From Anaerolineae bacterium (GTDB lineage: Bacteria; Chloroflexota; Anaerolineae; Aggregatilineales; Phototrophicaceae), in NCBI GenBank assembly GCA_022822305.1, contig JAJEBY010000013.1, forward strand, positions 62,001 to 126,000: DNA of 64,000 nucleotides. The letters run 5' to 3'. The first letter of the stretch is position 1; each line of letters starts with the position of its first letter. The position numbers and the translations under genes were made by a program. Below the pieces are notes generated by a model, which saw nothing but the letters and a program-made list of their open reading frames with translations, did no database searches and was not told the DNA's origin. Positions 42,086 to 50,921 of the stretch are shown one piece after another.

Positions 42086-43396
42086 GTGAAAAAACTACGC
42101 ATCGGCATCATCGGCGCGGGCGCGACCGGACTCGCCGCCGCCTGGGATTTTGCGCGAGCGGGCCATCAAGTCGAGATCTTTGAAGCCGCCGACCGGGTGG
42201 GTGGCTTGGCCGCCGGATTCAAGGACGAAGGCTGGGACTGGTCGCTGGAGAAATTCTATCATCACTGGTTCGCCAACGATCACGATATTCTTCGGCTGGC
42301 GGACGAGATGGGTGTGCGCGAGCAGGTCGTTTTTCCGCGCCCGAAGACCAGCTACTGGGTCGATGGCGAGATCGTCCGCAGCGAGATATCGCCTTCAGCG
42401 CTGGCCTTGCCTTTGTCCCCGATCGCCATTCTGCGCATGGGCCTGGCGGGCATGTTCATCAAGCTGTCGCCTTGGTGGAAGCCCTTCGAGAGCGTCACCG
42501 CCGATGCCTGGATGCGTCGCTGGATGGGCGCCGAAGCTTACGAAAAATTCTTCAAGCCGCTGCTGATCGGCAAGTTCGCCGAAGCTTACGACCAGGTGCC
42601 GATGTCATTCATGTGGGCGCGTATCGTCAAACGCACACTCAAGCTGGGCACCTACATCGGGGGCTTCCAAGCCTTTCTGGACGAGCTGGCGCGCCAGCTG
42701 GAAGCAGAGGGCGTGTCCGTCGCTCTCAACGCGCCGGTGGAAGGGATTCGTGTTCGCGATGGCGCGCCTGCTTTGGTCGTCGCCGGCGAAGAGAGACGAT
42801 TTGACCGCGTGTTGAGCACCACGTCGCCGCAACTGATGCTGCGCTTGACCGACGGTTTGGCGGCTACGCCGTATGGCGCGCAGATGGCCGATCTCCAGAG
42901 TATCGGCGGCTTATGCGTGGTGCTGGCGCTGCGTCACGCGCTGATGCCGGACGACACCTATTGGCTCAACCTGCCGGCAACTACCGCCGACAAATCGCGA
43001 TCCGCTTTTCCCTTTCTGGCGCTGGTCGAGCATACCAATTACATTTCGCGCGAGCATTACGGCGGGGATCATATTGTTTACTGCGGCGATTATGTGCCGC
43101 CGAATCACGAGTATTTCCGCATGGACGAAGCCGACTTGGCGGCGCGATTCCTGCCCGCGCTAGCCACAATCAATCCGAACTTTCAAGCCGATTGGGTGCG
43201 CAAATGGTGGGTATGGCGCGCGCCCTACGCCCAGCCGGTGCCGGCCACTTTTCACAGCCGCAATATTCCGGATATCAAGACGCCGTATCCCGGGCTGTAT
43301 TGGGCGAGCATGTCGCAGGTTTATCCCTGGGATCGGGGCACAAACTATGCCGTCGAGATTGGACGCCGCGCCGCAAAACTGGCCATGAATGGATGA
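42086..43396 (+). CDS. FAD/NAD(P)-binding amine-oxidase-type oxidoreductase
   Basis: The product is 436 residues. The FAD dinucleotide fold 'RIGIIGAGATGLAAAWDFARAGHQVEIFEA' is at residues 3-32, 'RVGGLAAGFKDEGWDWSLEKFYHHW' follows, and 'IGGFQAFLDELARQLEAEGVSVALN' and the C-terminal 'YPGLYWASMSQVYPWDRGTNYAVEIGR' close the FAD site. This resembles the protoporphyrinogen oxidase/UDP-galactopyranose-mutase-like group; the substrate is not assigned. A GTG start with GAGGACAGG upstream. It follows tsaD by 78 nt. Confidence 0.85.
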   Translation: MKKLRIGIIGAGATGLAAAWDFARAGHQVEIFEAADRVGGLAAGFKDEGWDWSLEKFYHHWFANDHDILRLADEMGVREQVVFPRPKTSYWVDGEIVRSEISPSALALPLSPIAILRMGLAGMFIKLSPWWKPFESVTADAWMRRWMGAEAYEKFFKPLLIGKFAEAYDQVPMSFMWARIVKRTLKLGTYIGGFQAFLDELARQLEAEGVSVALNAPVEGIRVRDGAPALVVAGEERRFDRVLSTTSPQLMLRLTDGLAATPYGAQMADLQSIGGLCVVLALRHALMPDDTYWLNLPATTADKSRSAFPFLALVEHTNYISREHYGGDHIVYCGDYVPPNHEYFRMDEADLAARFLPALATINPNFQADWVRKWWVWRAPYAQPVPATFHSRNIPDIKTPYPGLYWASMSQVYPWDRGTNYAVEIGRRAAKLAMNG

Positions 43397-43824
43397 GCGC
43401 CTGCGACCGCATAGATCTGAAGATTCGCTGCTATTAGGCTTGACCGCTAGTGGGTCGTTCGAATGCTCTTGTTCTACCCCTGCCCCCAACCCCCTTCACC
43501 ATCTCTATGGTGAAGCATCCGAAGCATCGGAGAGGGGGAGCGCGATCGCAGGATTTTACATTCCAAGTCCAGCAGCATAAGATTCCGCGGGTTCTATTCA
43601 ATCTACATGGTCAAGTCACCCGTCCCCATTGCAATGGGATGCTTCCCCCGAGAGGCGGGGGACCGAGGGGGCACTGGCCGCGGATGGGGTAGGCAAACAA
43701 GTCCGCTCGATAACTATTGGATATCGCGTGATTGACGTGGGAGACAAAAAACAATAGTGGGCTAACGAGTTGCGGAGAAGCCTTATTGGTCCCAATTGTG
43801 CCGTCCACGCCAAACGAGCGGTGA
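43397..43824. repeat. Gap with two C-rich hairpin elements
   Basis: C-rich/G-rich elements at about 43471-43545 and 43616-43692. The first includes an inner CACCAT/ATGGTG hairpin and GAAGCATC units. No gene recognised; open frames here are repeat translations. Confidence 0.6.
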
Positions 43825-43853
43825 TTGCAAGCGAAATACTTAGCAAGTATACT
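43825..43853 (+). promoter_or_regulatory. Promoter of the cyclase pair
   Basis: TTGCAA (43825-43830), exactly 17 bases, TATACT (43848-43853). The predicted start near 43860 leaves a leader of about 183 nt before the ATG at 44043. The leader contains a near palindrome ACAAGCTTAAGCTGT at 43902-43916, a possible operator or structured element. Confidence 0.62.
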
Positions 43854-44042
43854 CGAAACAGGCGAGACCATCTTTTGCGGGTGTCTTAACGACCTGTTTT
43901 GACAAGCTTAAGCTGTCTTGTCTCGCGCGTTCCCCGGCATTCGTGCGGTCAGCTTGGACGCCGGGTTGACGCGCCGCGGACCCACCGAGCGTCGACGGCG
44001 AATTGAATGTCGACAGCACTCGTATCGAGGACTATCGGCTGC

Positions 44043-45806
44043 ATGTCAGAGAACCAAGCCAACAGCAATCCCGTCGCAGAGCTGCGGCAGCTAGAAGAGA
44101 TCATCGGGCAGGTGGCCACCACGCTGGAAGCCCAGCGCGAGTTGCTTCGCCGCCGCCGCTTGGCCATGCCACCGACTATCATCAGCGGCCTCGAAGCTCT
44201 CAAACAAGACTTTAAGCGGCTGGAAGACAATGTGCTATCCGAGCAAACCGAGCTGCAGCAACTGCGCGCGCTGGCGGACATGTCCACGCGAATCACCAAC
44301 TCGCTCGACGTAGGTACCTGCCTGCACGAAACGATGGAGTTGGTCATCGTACTGACCAATGCCGAGCGCGGATACATCATTCTGAAAAACCCGGACACGG
44401 GCGAGCTGGAATTTCGCGTCAGCAACGAAAGCGGCGTATTGGGCACGGGCGTTACCGGCAGCGATCGTCCGCAAATCAGCATGACCGTGGTCAACGAAGT
44501 CATGTCCACCGGTGAACCGCTCCTGGCGGATAACGCCTTCAAAGACGAACGCCTGGCCAATCAACAGAGCATTATCAACTTCACGCTGCGCTCCGTGCTC
44601 TGCGTACCCCTCCAGTACAAGGACGATATCCTGGGCGCTGTATACGTAGACAATCGCATGCTGACCGGTATCTTCAGCGAACGCGAAAAGAACTTGATGA
44701 TGGCTTTCGCCAATATCGCCGCCGTCGCCATCACCAATGCCCGCATGTATACGCACGCCGAGCAAATCCTGGCGGAGATTACGCAAGTAAAGGAGCTGAT
44801 GGATAACATCTTCTCGTCAGTGGGCAGCGGCATCATCGCTGTGGATTCGGACGACCTGGTTCACACCTTCAACCGGGCGGCCTCGGAAATCTTGAATGTG
44901 ACGCCCGATGCGGCGGTGGGCAGCGGCGTGCAGCACGTCTTGCAGCGCGCGGAATTGCAGCTCAATGATCAGCTGGCGCTGGTTAGGGAGAAGGATGCCG
45001 ATCAATCGCTCGAGCTGCATGCCGAGCTGCCCGGGCGCGGGCAGGTGGCGCTGGCGCTGTCGCTCTCGCCGCTCAAGGATAACAACGACATGACGCAGGG
45101 TGTGACCGTAGTGATGGACGATATCACGCATCTGCACGAACACGAAACCACCATCAGCGCCATGAAACGCATCTTGCCGGAAGGTATGGTCGAGCAAATC
45201 ACCGAAATCGCCAATATCGACATGGGCGGGATGCGCCGCGAGGTCACTTGCATTTTCGCCGATGTGCGGCCCTGGCATTCGCTGCCCGATGTTTCGCCGC
45301 GGGAGAAACTGCGCATCATCAATCAATATCAGGCGGTCGCCACGGCATGCATCCACGAATGCGGCGGCATCATCGACAAGTACATGGGCAACGAGGTCAT
45401 GGCGCTCTTTAATACGCAGCTCAATCCCGAGCGCAAGCACGCGCAGCAAGCGCTCGATTGCGCGCTGCTGATGCGGGATCATTTCGTCGCGCTATATGAG
45501 GAGTTGGGCATCTCGCCCGATCCCCACTATTACGTCATCGGCATGTTCACCGGCGAAGCCACGTTGGGCAACATCGGCAGTTTCAATCGACGTGAATTCA
45601 CCGCGCTGGGCAGCACCATTAACATCTCCAAGCGCGTGCAGGAAAATGCCGCTCAGGGCGCCATCACCATCACGCAGCAGACACTGGATCACATTCGCAT
45701 GCACAATGGCGGGGCGCAAAATTACGATGTTCGACCGCGGGAGCCGATCTTCGGCAAAGGCCTCTCGCAGCGGATGAAAGCATACGAGGTCTATCGAAGC
45801 GGATGA
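44043..45806 (+). CDS. GAF-PAS class III cyclase-homology protein A (second metal Asp lost)
   Basis: The product is 587 residues: coiled coil (about 10-75), GAF domain (about 85-235), PAS-like domain (about 255-370) and a class III nucleotide cyclase domain (about 395-580). In the last, the first metal Asp is D407 (FADVR) and the base-site Lys is K446, but the second metal Asp is replaced by Asn450 (KYMGN instead of GD). The base-recognition position is T520, and the transition-state pair Asn527 and Arg531 are both present at the canonical +7 and +4 spacing. So this chain cannot supply both metal ligands but can supply the other half-site. It shares ATGA with the next gene, whose domain has the opposite defects. 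The ATG at 44043 is preferred to one at 44007. Confidence 0.9.
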   Translation: MSENQANSNPVAELRQLEEIIGQVATTLEAQRELLRRRRLAMPPTIISGLEALKQDFKRLEDNVLSEQTELQQLRALADMSTRITNSLDVGTCLHETMELVIVLTNAERGYIILKNPDTGELEFRVSNESGVLGTGVTGSDRPQISMTVVNEVMSTGEPLLADNAFKDERLANQQSIINFTLRSVLCVPLQYKDDILGAVYVDNRMLTGIFSEREKNLMMAFANIAAVAITNARMYTHAEQILAEITQVKELMDNIFSSVGSGIIAVDSDDLVHTFNRAASEILNVTPDAAVGSGVQHVLQRAELQLNDQLALVREKDADQSLELHAELPGRGQVALALSLSPLKDNNDMTQGVTVVMDDITHLHEHETTISAMKRILPEGMVEQITEIANIDMGGMRREVTCIFADVRPWHSLPDVSPREKLRIINQYQAVATACIHECGGIIDKYMGNEVMALFNTQLNPERKHAQQALDCALLMRDHFVALYEELGISPDPHYYVIGMFTGEATLGNIGSFNRREFTALGSTINISKRVQENAAQGAITITQQTLDHIRMHNGGAQNYDVRPREPIFGKGLSQRMKAYEVYRSG

Positions 45807-47590
45807 CTCAAGGCGCGGCGGCCAGCGGCTTTTCCGTTATTCAGTCCCAGATCAAAGGATTGAAGGAACGCATCGACGAAGTGAAGTCCCTGCTGGAAAG
45901 ACAGCAGGAGCTTTTGCGTCGGCGCGGGATCAACCTGCCTCCCAACGCTATCGACCGCCTGTGGACACTGCGATCCAGCATTGATCAGCTGTCGGTGTCC
46001 TTGGTCGATTCCCACATGAAGCTGACGCAGCTGCGGCGCCTCGCCGATACGACCGCTCTGATTAACTCGGCGCAAGAAACCGACTTGGTGCTGAACGATG
46101 TCATGGAGACGGTGATTCAGCTGACCCAGGCCGAACGCGGTTACATCGTCTTGCGCAATCGCGAAAGCGGCGAAATGGAATTCGCAGTCGCGCGCGGTCT
46201 AAGCGCGGAAGAGACGGCCATCGGCGGGCGCATCGTCAGCTGGTCGGTGATAAATCAGGTGGTGGAAAGCGGCGAACCGCTGCTGACGGTGGATGCAGGC
46301 GCCGATGACAGCCTGGCGCATAGCGAGAGTATCGCCGGCTTCGCGCTGCTGAGTATTTTGGCGGTGCCGCTGAAGGTGCGCGACGAGGTTATCGGCGTCG
46401 CCTATTGCGACAATCGCGTCATGGCCGGCTTGTTCAAGGAAAACGAACTCGATCTGCTCACCAGCTTCGGCCAGCAAGCCGCGGTCGCCATCGAAAACGC
46501 CCGGCTCTTCGAAGATATTCGCGCGCAAATGGCGCTGGTCGAAGAGATGCAGGTGCGGCTGTCCAATATCTTCGCCTCGATCGGATCCGGCGTCATCACC
46601 GTCAATGGCGACAATTGCGTCATCGTTTGCAATGAGGCCGCCGAAGCGATCACCGGCATTCGCAACGCCGAGGTTGCAAGTCTGCCATTGCGTCAGGTGC
46701 TGGGGGGCGTTACCGAGGGCTTCTACGACAACATCGATATGGTTCGGCGCGAGCAAATGCAGTATATCTGGGCCGAGCGCTTCGAGCTGCGCGGTCGACA
46801 GATGTATTGGCAGGTGGTCGCCAGTCCCTTGCGCGGCGATGATCAGGTTAGTCACGGCGTCGCGCTGGTGATTGACGACTTGACCGAACGCAAGGAACAG
46901 GAAGAACAGCGGCGGCTGCTGGGCACATTTGTCTCCGATGAATTGTTGGAGAATCTCGGTTCGATCAGCGAACTGGATACCAGCCCGACCGAACGCGCAA
47001 TCTCCGCCATGTTTGCTGATGTGCGCGGTTTCACGGCTTTCAGCGAACTCCTGCAGCCGGAAGACCTGATGCGCGTGATCAATCGCTATCTTGGCGCGGC
47101 CAGCGAAGCCGTCACCAATCACGACGGCGTGGTCGACAAGTATCTGGGCGACGCCATCACCGCGCTATGGAATACGCAGCTGAATCCGCAAGCGGATCAC
47201 GCCTTGCGAGCGGTCAACGCCGCGCTGGCCATCATGGCGGAAGTCAATGCCTTGCACCAGATAATTGACCCCGATCATCGCCTGCACTTCGGCATTGGCA
47301 TTCATTCCGGAATTTCGGTGCTGGGCATGGTGGGTGGGGCTAATCGCATCGAATTCGCCGCCCTGGGCGAGGCGCCGGATGCCTGCAAATTCTTGCAAGA
47401 AAATGCCGAACCCGGCGAGATCATCATCAGCGCCGATACGTATGACCTGGTAAAGGAACAATTTGAAGCGGAGGCCATGCCGGCGAGACAAATGAAACCG
47501 GGCTTTGAGGGCTTCGACACCATCTATAGGGTGGTCAGTGAGGCGGGATACGGTCGACCCGGCGCGCTCAATGGCGGCGGCCCGCGTTGA
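45803..47590 (+). CDS. GAF-PAS class III cyclase-homology protein B (both metal Asp kept, catalytic Asn/Arg lost)
   Basis: The product is 595 residues with the same architecture as its upstream partner: coiled coil, GAF (about 85-235), PAS-like (about 255-365), cyclase domain (about 395-580). It keeps both metal Asp residues, D406 (FADVRGFT) and D450 (KYLGD), and K446. The base-recognition position is Ala519, the transition-state Asn is Asp526 and the Arg is Phe530. It therefore looks like the C1-type, metal-binding half of a heterodimeric cyclase. The 4-nt overlap with gene A supports equal production. Domain likeness of A and B indicates an old tandem duplication followed by complementary loss. 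Confidence 0.9.
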   Translation: MTQGAAASGFSVIQSQIKGLKERIDEVKSLLERQQELLRRRGINLPPNAIDRLWTLRSSIDQLSVSLVDSHMKLTQLRRLADTTALINSAQETDLVLNDVMETVIQLTQAERGYIVLRNRESGEMEFAVARGLSAEETAIGGRIVSWSVINQVVESGEPLLTVDAGADDSLAHSESIAGFALLSILAVPLKVRDEVIGVAYCDNRVMAGLFKENELDLLTSFGQQAAVAIENARLFEDIRAQMALVEEMQVRLSNIFASIGSGVITVNGDNCVIVCNEAAEAITGIRNAEVASLPLRQVLGGVTEGFYDNIDMVRREQMQYIWAERFELRGRQMYWQVVASPLRGDDQVSHGVALVIDDLTERKEQEEQRRLLGTFVSDELLENLGSISELDTSPTERAISAMFADVRGFTAFSELLQPEDLMRVINRYLGAASEAVTNHDGVVDKYLGDAITALWNTQLNPQADHALRAVNAALAIMAEVNALHQIIDPDHRLHFGIGIHSGISVLGMVGGANRIEFAALGEAPDACKFLQENAEPGEIIISADTYDLVKEQFEAEAMPARQMKPGFEGFDTIYRVVSEAGYGRPGALNGGGPR

Positions 47591-47624
47591 AGTCGCGCCG
47601 GCTAGCGGTTGTGGAGGCGAGAGC

Positions 47625-47789
47625 ATGCATCCCAATCCACTCTTTGCTGTTGGCGTTGCCATAGGGCTTACCATTGGCGTCATCTTTGGTCTGTCCATCG
47701 GCAATGTTATGCTGGGCACGCCTATCGGCGCCTTGCTTGGCGTCCTCATCGGCATGCTGATGGTACGCGCCGGCAGCGACCAGCATTAG
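47625..47789 (+). CDS. Small glycine-rich membrane protein
   Basis: The product is 54 residues with one or two hydrophobic stretches containing Gly-zipper spacing (GVAIGLTIGVIFGLSIG, then GALLGVLIG). GTGGAGGCGAG lies before the ATG at 47625. It starts 34 nt after the cyclase B stop and could be co-transcribed. It might be a membrane anchor or packing protein for the cyclases, but nothing in the sequence proves that. Confidence 0.6.
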   Translation: MHPNPLFAVGVAIGLTIGVIFGLSIGNVMLGTPIGALLGVLIGMLMVRAGSDQH

Positions 47790-47838
47790 TCAAACGCGCA
47801 GCGGATTCCGCCTCCACAGATTGATTTTTCACCATTTC

Positions 47839-47847
47839 TGCTACAAT
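47839..47847 (+). promoter_or_regulatory. Extended -10 promoter of the metal permease, nearly leaderless
   Basis: TGCTACAAT (47839-47847) with TTGATT 15 bases upstream (47821-47826). The expected start, 47854, is 2 nt before ATG 47856 and 1 nt into the alternative GTG. Confidence 0.58.
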
Positions 47848-47855
47848 GTTGGGTG

Positions 47856-48899
47856 ATGGCGGAATGTGCTGAAATGCATACGATCAAACCTGCTGCGAGC
47901 CAATCATCCAATCTGATCAAGTCGCTGGCGCTGGCGCTGCTGGCGGCGCTCATTCTGGGCGCGACCGCTTATCAAGCGCTGAGCAGCGGCAATGATATCG
48001 CTCTGGCGCTCAGCGTCTTCGCCACGCGCTTTCTCGGCATCTTCGTCGAGGCGGCGCCGTTTCTGCTGCTGGGCTCACTGACCTCGGGCCTGATCGAATC
48101 TTTCGTCAGATCGGACGACATTCTGCGCTGGATGCCCAGGAACAAGCTGGGCGCGGCTTTGGGCGGGACGCTGCTCGGCCTGGTGTTTCCCGTCTGCGAA
48201 TGCGGCGTGGTGCCGGTCGCGCGGCGTCTCTTCAGCAAGGGATTACCGCTGTCGATGGGCGTGGCCTTCTTGCTGGCGGCGCCATTCATGAATCCCATCG
48301 TCTTCGCCAGTACCTGGATCGCGTTTGGTCCCGGTACCGTATTCTTCGGCCGCATTGTAATCACGGTGCTGGTCGCGGTAACGGTCGGCACGGTGATCGG
48401 CAGCTTTGCCAAGTCAAAAGACGCGCTCAAAGAGGAACCCCTGGCCAGCCACGATCACGAGCATGACCACAGTCACGGCGCGACCACCCGCGACAAGCTG
48501 TTGCACGCGCTGCAGATAGCCGGCGATGAATTCTTCGAGATGGGACGTTTCCTCATTCTCGGATCGGCGCTGGCGGCGCTGATGCAGACCCTGGTGCCCC
48601 AGCAGAGTCTGCTGGCGCTGGGCACCGGCGCGGTGCTGTCGGTGGTCTTCATGCAGATCCTGGCCTTCATCCTCAGCGTGTGCTCTACAGTGGACAGTTT
48701 TCTGGCGCTGGCCTTCGTCAACACCTTCACCACCGGCTCCATCATCAGTTTCCTCAGCTTTGGACCGATGGTGGATATCAAGAGCACACTGATGTTCACG
48801 GGCGTGTTCCGGCGCAAGATCGTATTCTACCTGGTGCTGCTGCCATTCGTGATGAATTTGCTGGCCGGCGTTGTCATCAACGTGGCGTTGGGCAATTGA
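47856..48899 (+). CDS. DUF318/ArsP-type membrane permease
   Basis: The product is 347 residues with about eight spans. '[22 protein letters not shown]' and '[47 protein letters not shown]' carry the family's CxCG motif, followed by '[16 protein letters not shown]'. Between halves is a His-rich loop [11 protein letters not shown] that could bind metal. Homologues are proposed Cu/Zn or organo-arsenical efflux permeases. It pairs with the downstream TIGR03943-type gene, a conserved neighbour. The ATG at 47856 fits the adjacent promoter. Confidence 0.88.
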   Translation: MAECAEMHTIKPAASQSSNLIKSLALALLAALILGATAYQALSSGNDIALALSVFATRFLGIFVEAAPFLLLGSLTSGLIESFVRSDDILRWMPRNKLGAALGGTLLGLVFPVCECGVVPVARRLFSKGLPLSMGVAFLLAAPFMNPIVFASTWIAFGPGTVFFGRIVITVLVAVTVGTVIGSFAKSKDALKEEPLASHDHEHDHSHGATTRDKLLHALQIAGDEFFEMGRFLILGSALAALMQTLVPQQSLLALGTGAVLSVVFMQILAFILSVCSTVDSFLALAFVNTFTTGSIISFLSFGPMVDIKSTLMFTGVFRRKIVFYLVLLPFVMNLLAGVVINVALGN

Positions 48900-48915
48900 T
48901 GCTGGAGATTCCGCG

Positions 48916-49662
48916 ATGACCCACCACCACCATCATCATGCGGCATCATCGGCGCAGCGGATCGACCGCGTTGCCTGGGCGAAAGCGCTGATTCTGCTGG
49001 GTATGGGCATCTATCTGGCTTATTTGATCGCCAGCGGCAATCTGACCAATTACATCAACCTGCGATTTGCCTGGCTGGCTTATGTCGGCACAGCGATATT
49101 TGTGCTGCTGGCCACCGTCAGTCTGTACGTTTGTCTCAAACCCGGCGCGGGTCACCAGCATTACCAGATCAGCTGGGATATGCTGGTGATCGTGGCTTTT
49201 CCCTTGATGCTGGCGATCTTGATCCCGTCGCGGTCGTTGGGTATTGAAGCGATTAATGGCGGCATCAGCCTCAGTCCGGTCGGTGTGGAGAGCCCGGCCG
49301 CGTTCCGCCGCAGTCCCCTCGATCGCAATATTCTCGATTGGCTGCGCGAATTCAATCGCGGGGCGCCCGCGTCTTTCAACGGTCAGCAAGTGGATGTGAC
49401 CGGATTTGTCTATCGCGAGCCGCTTTTCGCCGAGGATGGATTCATGGTCGCTCGTTTCACCATGAGCTGCTGCGTGGCCGATGCCTACCCGATTGGCATG
49501 CCGGTCAGTTCGGAAGCAGCTGCTGATTTCGGCGCCGGCGACTGGGTGCGCGTAAGAGGCGAGCTGCAAGCCGGCAAGTTCGGCGCGGAATTCATGCCCG
49601 TCATCATCGCGAGTACGCTGGACGCGGTCGACGAACCCGCCCAGCCCTATTTGTATCCCTGA
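48916..49662 (+). CDS. TIGR03943-type permease partner with natural hexahistidine
   Basis: The product is 248 residues. The second codon onward reads MTHHHHHHAASSA, a natural six-His run. Two membrane spans follow (about 27-50 and 60-85), a third near 100, then a soluble C-terminal domain with 'VDVTGFVYRE' and 'FTMSCCVADAYPIGMPV', the CC motif of the family. It should work with the permease encoded 16 nt upstream. GGAG precedes the ATG. The His run and the His loop of the permease both suggest metal handling. Confidence 0.86.
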   Translation: MTHHHHHHAASSAQRIDRVAWAKALILLGMGIYLAYLIASGNLTNYINLRFAWLAYVGTAIFVLLATVSLYVCLKPGAGHQHYQISWDMLVIVAFPLMLAILIPSRSLGIEAINGGISLSPVGVESPAAFRRSPLDRNILDWLREFNRGAPASFNGQQVDVTGFVYREPLFAEDGFMVARFTMSCCVADAYPIGMPVSSEAAADFGAGDWVRVRGELQAGKFGAEFMPVIIASTLDAVDEPAQPYLYP

Positions 49663-49678
49663 TCGCTTGGGTGACCGG

Positions 49679-50818
49679 ATGCGAATAAGCAAACTTGATG
49701 CGGCCGTTTTTGTGATTGTGGCGCTCTGCCTGGTAGGTGTTGCCATCGCCGCCTATATCGGCGATCCGGCGCGCCGGCCGATCCGCGTCGCTTATCTCTA
49801 CCCGGCCACGGGATCGTCCCAAAACGTGTGGGCGGCCGAAATCGACAACCCGGACGCGCGCCAACAGCTGACATTCAGCGAACGGGGCGTGTACGATTTT
49901 GACATCAGTCCCGATGGACGCTGGCTGGCTTATGGCGAGCGGACGGGGCAGGGCGTCGTCACGCTGCGCTTGCTCGATATCCCCGACGGCCGCGTCATTG
50001 ATCTGATCGATTGCGTCGCTTCAAAAGCCTACTGCACCACGCCCGTATTCAGTCCCGATGGCGCGATGCTGGCCTACCAGCGTTCGGAATCGGTCGGCGG
50101 CAGCTTTGGCTTGTCTCGCATTTGGCTGGTCAATATGAAGAGCGCGGATTACGAAACTGTGCCGCTGCTGGCTGATTCGCAAATCGTCGGCCACAGCGCG
50201 GTCTGGGCGGCCGGCGGCAATACCATCGCCTTCTACAGCGCCGATGCCCGCGAACCCGGCATCTTGATCTACGACTTTGTGCCGCGCGCGGATGATGAAG
50301 TTCAATTGCGCTTCATCCCCTCGACGCACGGCGCCATGGGCACAATATCGCCCAACGGCCAGCAGATTATTTTCCCCGAAGTGGTTTTCCGCGGCGATCA
50401 GCTTTTCACGCATCTTCGCATCGCCGATTTGCTCGACAAGGAGTTCGCCGCCTTCACCGATGCCGAGGGACCCGCCGATGACGCCAACGCGCGCTTCGGT
50501 CCCGATGGCGATACGATCGCGCTGGCGCGGCGCTATACCGATAATCGCTGGACGCCCGGCCATCAGCTATATCTGCGCTCGCTTGGCGACGAGAATGCCG
50601 AGCTGAGATCCGTCGCCTATGACCCGCGCTACAATACCTCATATTTTCGCTGGAACAGCGCCGGCGATCGCCTGGTGCTGCAGCGATTCCCGCTACAGGA
50701 TGAGGATGGCAACCGCGATCCCGGGGCGACGCCGGAGGTCTGGGTCTACGATATCGCGGCCGATGCGGCTATTGCGATCGCCGATGATGCCTTTCTGCCG
50801 CAATGGGTCGCCAATTGA
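49679..50818 (+). CDS. Membrane-anchored TolB/PD40-type beta-propeller protein
   Basis: The product is 379 residues. An N-terminal anchor (residues 8-27) is followed by six-bladed propeller-like repeats with PD40 motifs: 'FDISPDGRWLAYGERT', 'PVFSPDGAMLAYQRS', 'GTISPNGQQIIFPE', 'ARFGPDGDTIALARRY' and 'FRWNSAGDRLVLQRF'. Such proteins sit outside the membrane and bind partners or peptides; no catalytic residues are seen. It begins 16 nt after the TIGR03943 stop. ATG 49679 is preferred over an in-frame TTG. Confidence 0.82.
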   Translation: MRISKLDAAVFVIVALCLVGVAIAAYIGDPARRPIRVAYLYPATGSSQNVWAAEIDNPDARQQLTFSERGVYDFDISPDGRWLAYGERTGQGVVTLRLLDIPDGRVIDLIDCVASKAYCTTPVFSPDGAMLAYQRSESVGGSFGLSRIWLVNMKSADYETVPLLADSQIVGHSAVWAAGGNTIAFYSADAREPGILIYDFVPRADDEVQLRFIPSTHGAMGTISPNGQQIIFPEVVFRGDQLFTHLRIADLLDKEFAAFTDAEGPADDANARFGPDGDTIALARRYTDNRWTPGHQLYLRSLGDENAELRSVAYDPRYNTSYFRWNSAGDRLVLQRFPLQDEDGNRDPGATPEVWVYDIAADAAIAIADDAFLPQWVAN

Positions 50819-50881
50819 CGCGCAGCCGCGGACGGCCCGCGCGCGGACCAAGCCAATCTATCTCATCAGCGTGGACGCCGC

Positions 50882-50887
50882 TACAAT
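50882..50887 (+). promoter_or_regulatory. Possible -10 box before recF
   Basis: TACAAT at 50882-50887 predicts a start near 50894, 28 nt before the recF ATG. No clear -35 is present. It resembles the -10 boxes of tsaD and the permease. Confidence 0.35.
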
Positions 50888-50921
50888 GCTGATGTTCACC
50901 GACTGATGATTTTGCGCGTCC

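Noticed and set aside
43899-43904. TTGACA as -35 of the cyclase promoter
   Set aside because: No -10-like hexamer lies 15-19 bases downstream; the TTGCAA-N17-TATACT pair upstream is better.
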